Below are positions 60,701 through 64,000 of a DNA stretch of 64,000 bases, piece by piece. Below the pieces are notes generated by a model. The model saw nothing but the letters and a program-made list of their open reading frames with translations. It had not been told where the DNA came from and did no database searches. The DNA comes from Rostratula benghalensis (lineage: Eukaryota; Chordata; Aves; Charadriiformes; Rostratulidae), in the NCBI GenBank assembly GCA_013399305.1, contig VXAI01000339.1, forward strand, positions 629,643-693,642. Reading direction: 5' to 3'. The translations under genes and the position numbers were made by a program. Numbering within the stretch: position 1 is the stretch's first letter; every line of letters starts with the position of its first letter.

Positions 60701-63700
60701 GGGACAAGGACATGTTTTGCATCCAAGCCCTGGTGGACTGAGGGAGCCTTGTGTGTAGGGCTGGTGGTTCTCAGCATGGACCCAGACTTTAAAAGCAGGA
60801 GGGAGCTCTAGAAGTGGTGATAAGATGCTGATCCAGAAGTGGCAGGGAATGTCTGTTAGGGAGTAGGAACGGACCTGCAGCTAATGGGGCCCAGAAGGCA
60901 GTACCTGGAGAGCAGGACACTAGTAGGACAGCCAGGGTGGACATTCATCCATCACCACTAGCCATTTCTTACATCACAGCTTGTGAGCCACCATCCTCAT
61001 CATTGTTCCAGAGCCTGAGGTCCAGGTCAGGGTGGTACCAGGAAGAGTGAAATGGAAAATCATCTGAACTGCCACATTTCTGTGCAATCCACCTCCCAGG
61101 ACCTGCATCCCACATCTGACCTGTTAGCTCCCAGCGCTGGCCACAGGGACTAGGGAAAGTGCACGGAGTTTTCCCCCTTTCCCATAGGCAGAGATCAAAA
61201 TGTGTAAGGCTGGAAATCTCTCAAGAGCAGCTCCCTCCTGGGCTTTGCTGCTGCTTCCTGTTCTCGCGGGGCAGGAAATACCAAGCAAACAGATCCATGC
61301 ATGACTTCAAAACTTCCTCTTCCAGCGCCGGCTGTGAGATGAGGATGGAGGAGCAGCCTGCCTAGAGACTTTGTTCCCATGGACCAGACTCTCTCCATCT
61401 CTCCTCTGCTGCTTGGGAAACGAGGTCCCCAGGAACCTCTTCTCCTAGCCCTTCACGTCAGACTCAAGAGGTGGTTGCACTCAGCTTCTAGGCTGTCAGT
61501 CCTGGTGCTGTTCATTTGTTCCCTCTTTCTGCCTCCACTCAGAGCCAGGCAAATAGATGTATTAATAACTGCACAGAAAAATGAGACTGCACAGTGTGGC
61601 ATGAGGCTGCTGCACTTGCCCTTTGTGAACATGGCTGGCCATGACCATCATGGCATGAAAGCGTTTGCTGTCCCCACATTGTTGTGATCATGGTTTGCAC
61701 ACTGCAAGCTTTGCCGAGGGGAAAAAAACACCCATTTGCTGCTCCTCTTCCCCATTAGGGTACCAGCCTCCCCACCCCACAACCTGGGGTGGTGTGACCC
61801 ATCTTCTTCTCTCTGTTGGGATTTCTGAGGGTTGGCTCAGCCCTGCCCTGCTGGACAGGGAGCTGCACAACAGTGCAGAGTGGCTGTCAGTATACTGAAA
61901 ATATCTGTTTCCCCTGCTTTGCTGGTTAGAAATAGTAAGATAGTGCATGGCCTGGTTCTGTCAGGGCTTCCAATGGGTCTGTTCATTGCCCGGTCATTCA
62001 TTTAGCCAGGGAGCAAGGAGCAAACTGTGATGGGAGCTGATGGCCTAGAGCAGGGTCCACCCTGTAGTTCTTTATCTTTGTGCCCCAGCTGCTCCAGGGT
62101 GCAGGGAGAGGCCCTTTTGCATTACTGGCGTCCAGGTCTCACTGGACCAAACGTGCCCTGGAGGTTCCTCCTTCAGAGCTGGGCTTTGGATCTGTCCCCA
62201 GGAGATGCCTGTCCCCTCTGGGGCACCACCGCTCCCTGCCAAAAAAAACCTCCCAGAGGCCCTGCTGCAGGGTCCCCACAGGCAGAGTCAGGAGACTGGC
62301 AGCACAGAGGTGTCCTGCACAACCTGAGCCTGGCAGGGGAGGTCACTGCCTCGTTTGCCTGCTGTGAGCTCCCCATGCTGCTCAGCATCTCTGCTCTTGG
62401 CCCGGGCACGGGTGGAGCCAGCTGCTCCTGGCGCCAGTGCTCATCTCTGCCAGGCGCCGAGCCATCTGCCTGGCAGGGCCAGCCACACCTGCTGGGAAGG
62501 AGACAGAAGCTGGGCAACCTCCCCGCCTTTGCGGCTTTCCGGCTGGCGGCATCACACAGCGGCTTCAAGAGGGCTTGTGTGTTTGCACAAAGAGAAAAGA
62601 GATAAGGGGCTGCCTCTCCCCCACTACCCCCAAAGCCGGTCCATGGCTGGGCACCTCATGAGAAAGACAGGTACCAAGGTGAAACTCGGGCAGTACGATG
62701 AACATGGCCACCTGACCAACACTTGACCAGCTGGAGGATGAGATGCCCTAAGCCCCTCTGCCTGGGTGGACCATGGCCCTGCACAGTGAAGGCAGCCCCA
62801 TCCCCAGCTTGGCGCGGGGTCTGCTGCCAGTAACCAGCACAGGAACCAGCAAGGACTAGAGACCAGCTCTCCCCAGAGCAGGGAAGGGGCTCTCTGCTCC
62901 CAGGAGGGCAGGGGTTTCAGAGGAGACCTGGTCAAACAGCTGGATCAAGACAGTAATGCTGTATCCCACTCCCCAGTGTCAGAGCTAGTGACTGCCCTGA
63001 TGTTTTTTGGGGACAGGGGACTCGATGTCTCTGCCCTCTCATTCTCAGTTCACCCCATCATGCTCCTCTGCACCAGGGACTGTGGAAGCCGAAGTGTCAT
63101 GCGCTGGTGCTGGGGTGCAGGTTGCTTCTTCAGCTCCTGGGACATAGGGACCAGGTGGTACCATGGCACTGTGGGTGCAGGATGCTGCCACCAGCCCTCA
63201 CATCACAGCATTGTTGCCAGGAGCTGCTGGGATGGAAAGTCATTCCCAACCCTGGCTGGACAGAGGAGTTGGGACCTCCTGGACTCTGGGGGTGGCAGAG
63301 CCAGGCAGCAGGATAGGCAGGAACAACAGATAGCACCTCCAGACCCACCATTGCTGAGTTTCCCACTTGTGGGTCCACCGCCCTGGACTGTTTCTCCTTG
63401 GTGGGACAAGGTCCTCCAGGGATATCGCAAAGCGGTACTCACCCCCGTCCTGGCCCTTCTCCCAGCCAGGGAAGTCAGAGCTGCTCTGCCACTCCTGCAC
63501 CCAAGTGTCATGGCTGGCAGACCCTACTCCTGCTACTGAGCCCAAAACCAGCCTGGAGACTCTTCTCCAGCACCCCACAGGGCCAGGTCACACCAGACCT
63601 TTGTCCGCAGTCCAGTTCAGGTGGGGAAGCAAGCACTACTTTTGAGAGATTGGGAATACAGAAAAATTTATCCCCCAGCTCTCAGAAGGCCTTCTTGTCT

Positions 63701-64000
63701 AGACTTCCAGACCCAGCAGCTCTCCTGGGTACCCATGGCCAAGGGGCATCGGCCAGTAATTCAATTCTTTGTAGGTATCACGCAAGGGCAAACCTGCTAT
63801 CTGCTACATCCTCCGAGGCAGCTCACCCATGGGCTGCTGCTACAGTGAAGTTCAGTGGAACAAACCTTCTGGCTGGCAGGGTGACACATGGAAGCCCAAA
63901 CGCTCTTCCTGGACCGTTTGGTGTGGGTTTAGTGGCCTGCTAAAGAATGAGGATCCTTGGTCCTGCCTGTTGCGACCTTCATCTTCTTCAGATGCAGTAA
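57761..64000. other. Non-coding GC-rich stretch to the end
   Basis: A T-rich tract lies at about 57880-57925. Frames of up to 265 codons (57956-58753 minus) and 192 codons (62027-62605 plus) have no domain, and several overlap frames on the other strand. I recognised no CR1, LTR or tandem array. Small exons could be missed. Confidence 0.5.

Noticed and set aside
62027..62605. 192-codon plus frame
   Set aside because: It has an overlapping minus frame and no domain, and looks like GC-driven chance.
1..64000. Bacterial or phage-type systems, CRISPR, tRNA or rRNA genes
   Set aside because: No regularly spaced repeats, cloverleaf or rRNA signatures were seen, and the repeat content is that of a bird nuclear genome.

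Overview
The window looks like bird nuclear DNA. The main evidence is its repeat content: several 3'-anchored copies of the avian CR1 non-LTR retrotransposon, two solo LTRs with avian-type ends, and some much older CR1/L3-type fossils of the kind seen across amniotes. The two LTRs resemble families I remember from Neoaves, but that placement is from memory and no search was run.

I found no protein-coding gene I can defend. The longest open frames (up to about 357 codons) lie in GC-rich stretches. They overlap one another on both strands, have no recognisable domain, and in one case run straight through a CR1 tail. I recognised no rRNA, tRNA, CRISPR array or bacterial-type operon. The window is best read as intergenic or intronic sequence.

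Layout. From 1 to about 17 kb the sequence is AT-richer and carries most CR1 material: a minus-strand tail at 4986-5250, a short plus tail at 6420-6482, an ancient L3-like 3' end at 10300-10527, a 1.8-kb plus-strand CR1 with a broken reverse transcriptase at 10655-12475, a minus-strand copy at 13468-15060 with a large internal deletion, and fragments at 15697-15801 and 16494-16808. A further CR1 lies at 18574-19224. From about 17.5 kb rightwards the DNA appears more GC-rich and repeat-poor. It contains a solo LTR at 25718-26449, several AT-rich islands with homeodomain-like TAAT motifs that I propose as conserved regulatory elements (around 21, 28, 30, 34.5, 51 and 57.5 kb), homopolymer and G-rich tracts, a decayed tandem array at 30.5 kb and a CA microsatellite at 56.2-56.5 kb. 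At 45530-46621 a second solo LTR is split by a later CR1 insertion with a visible 7-bp target duplication.

The repeats give a rough relative history: L3-like and palindromic DNA-transposon fossils oldest, then the LTR at 45.5 kb, then at least one CR1 insertion into it. I see no evidence of a new biological system. The most useful leads are the nested insertion, the internally deleted CR1, the ancient fossils and the candidate regulatory islands.
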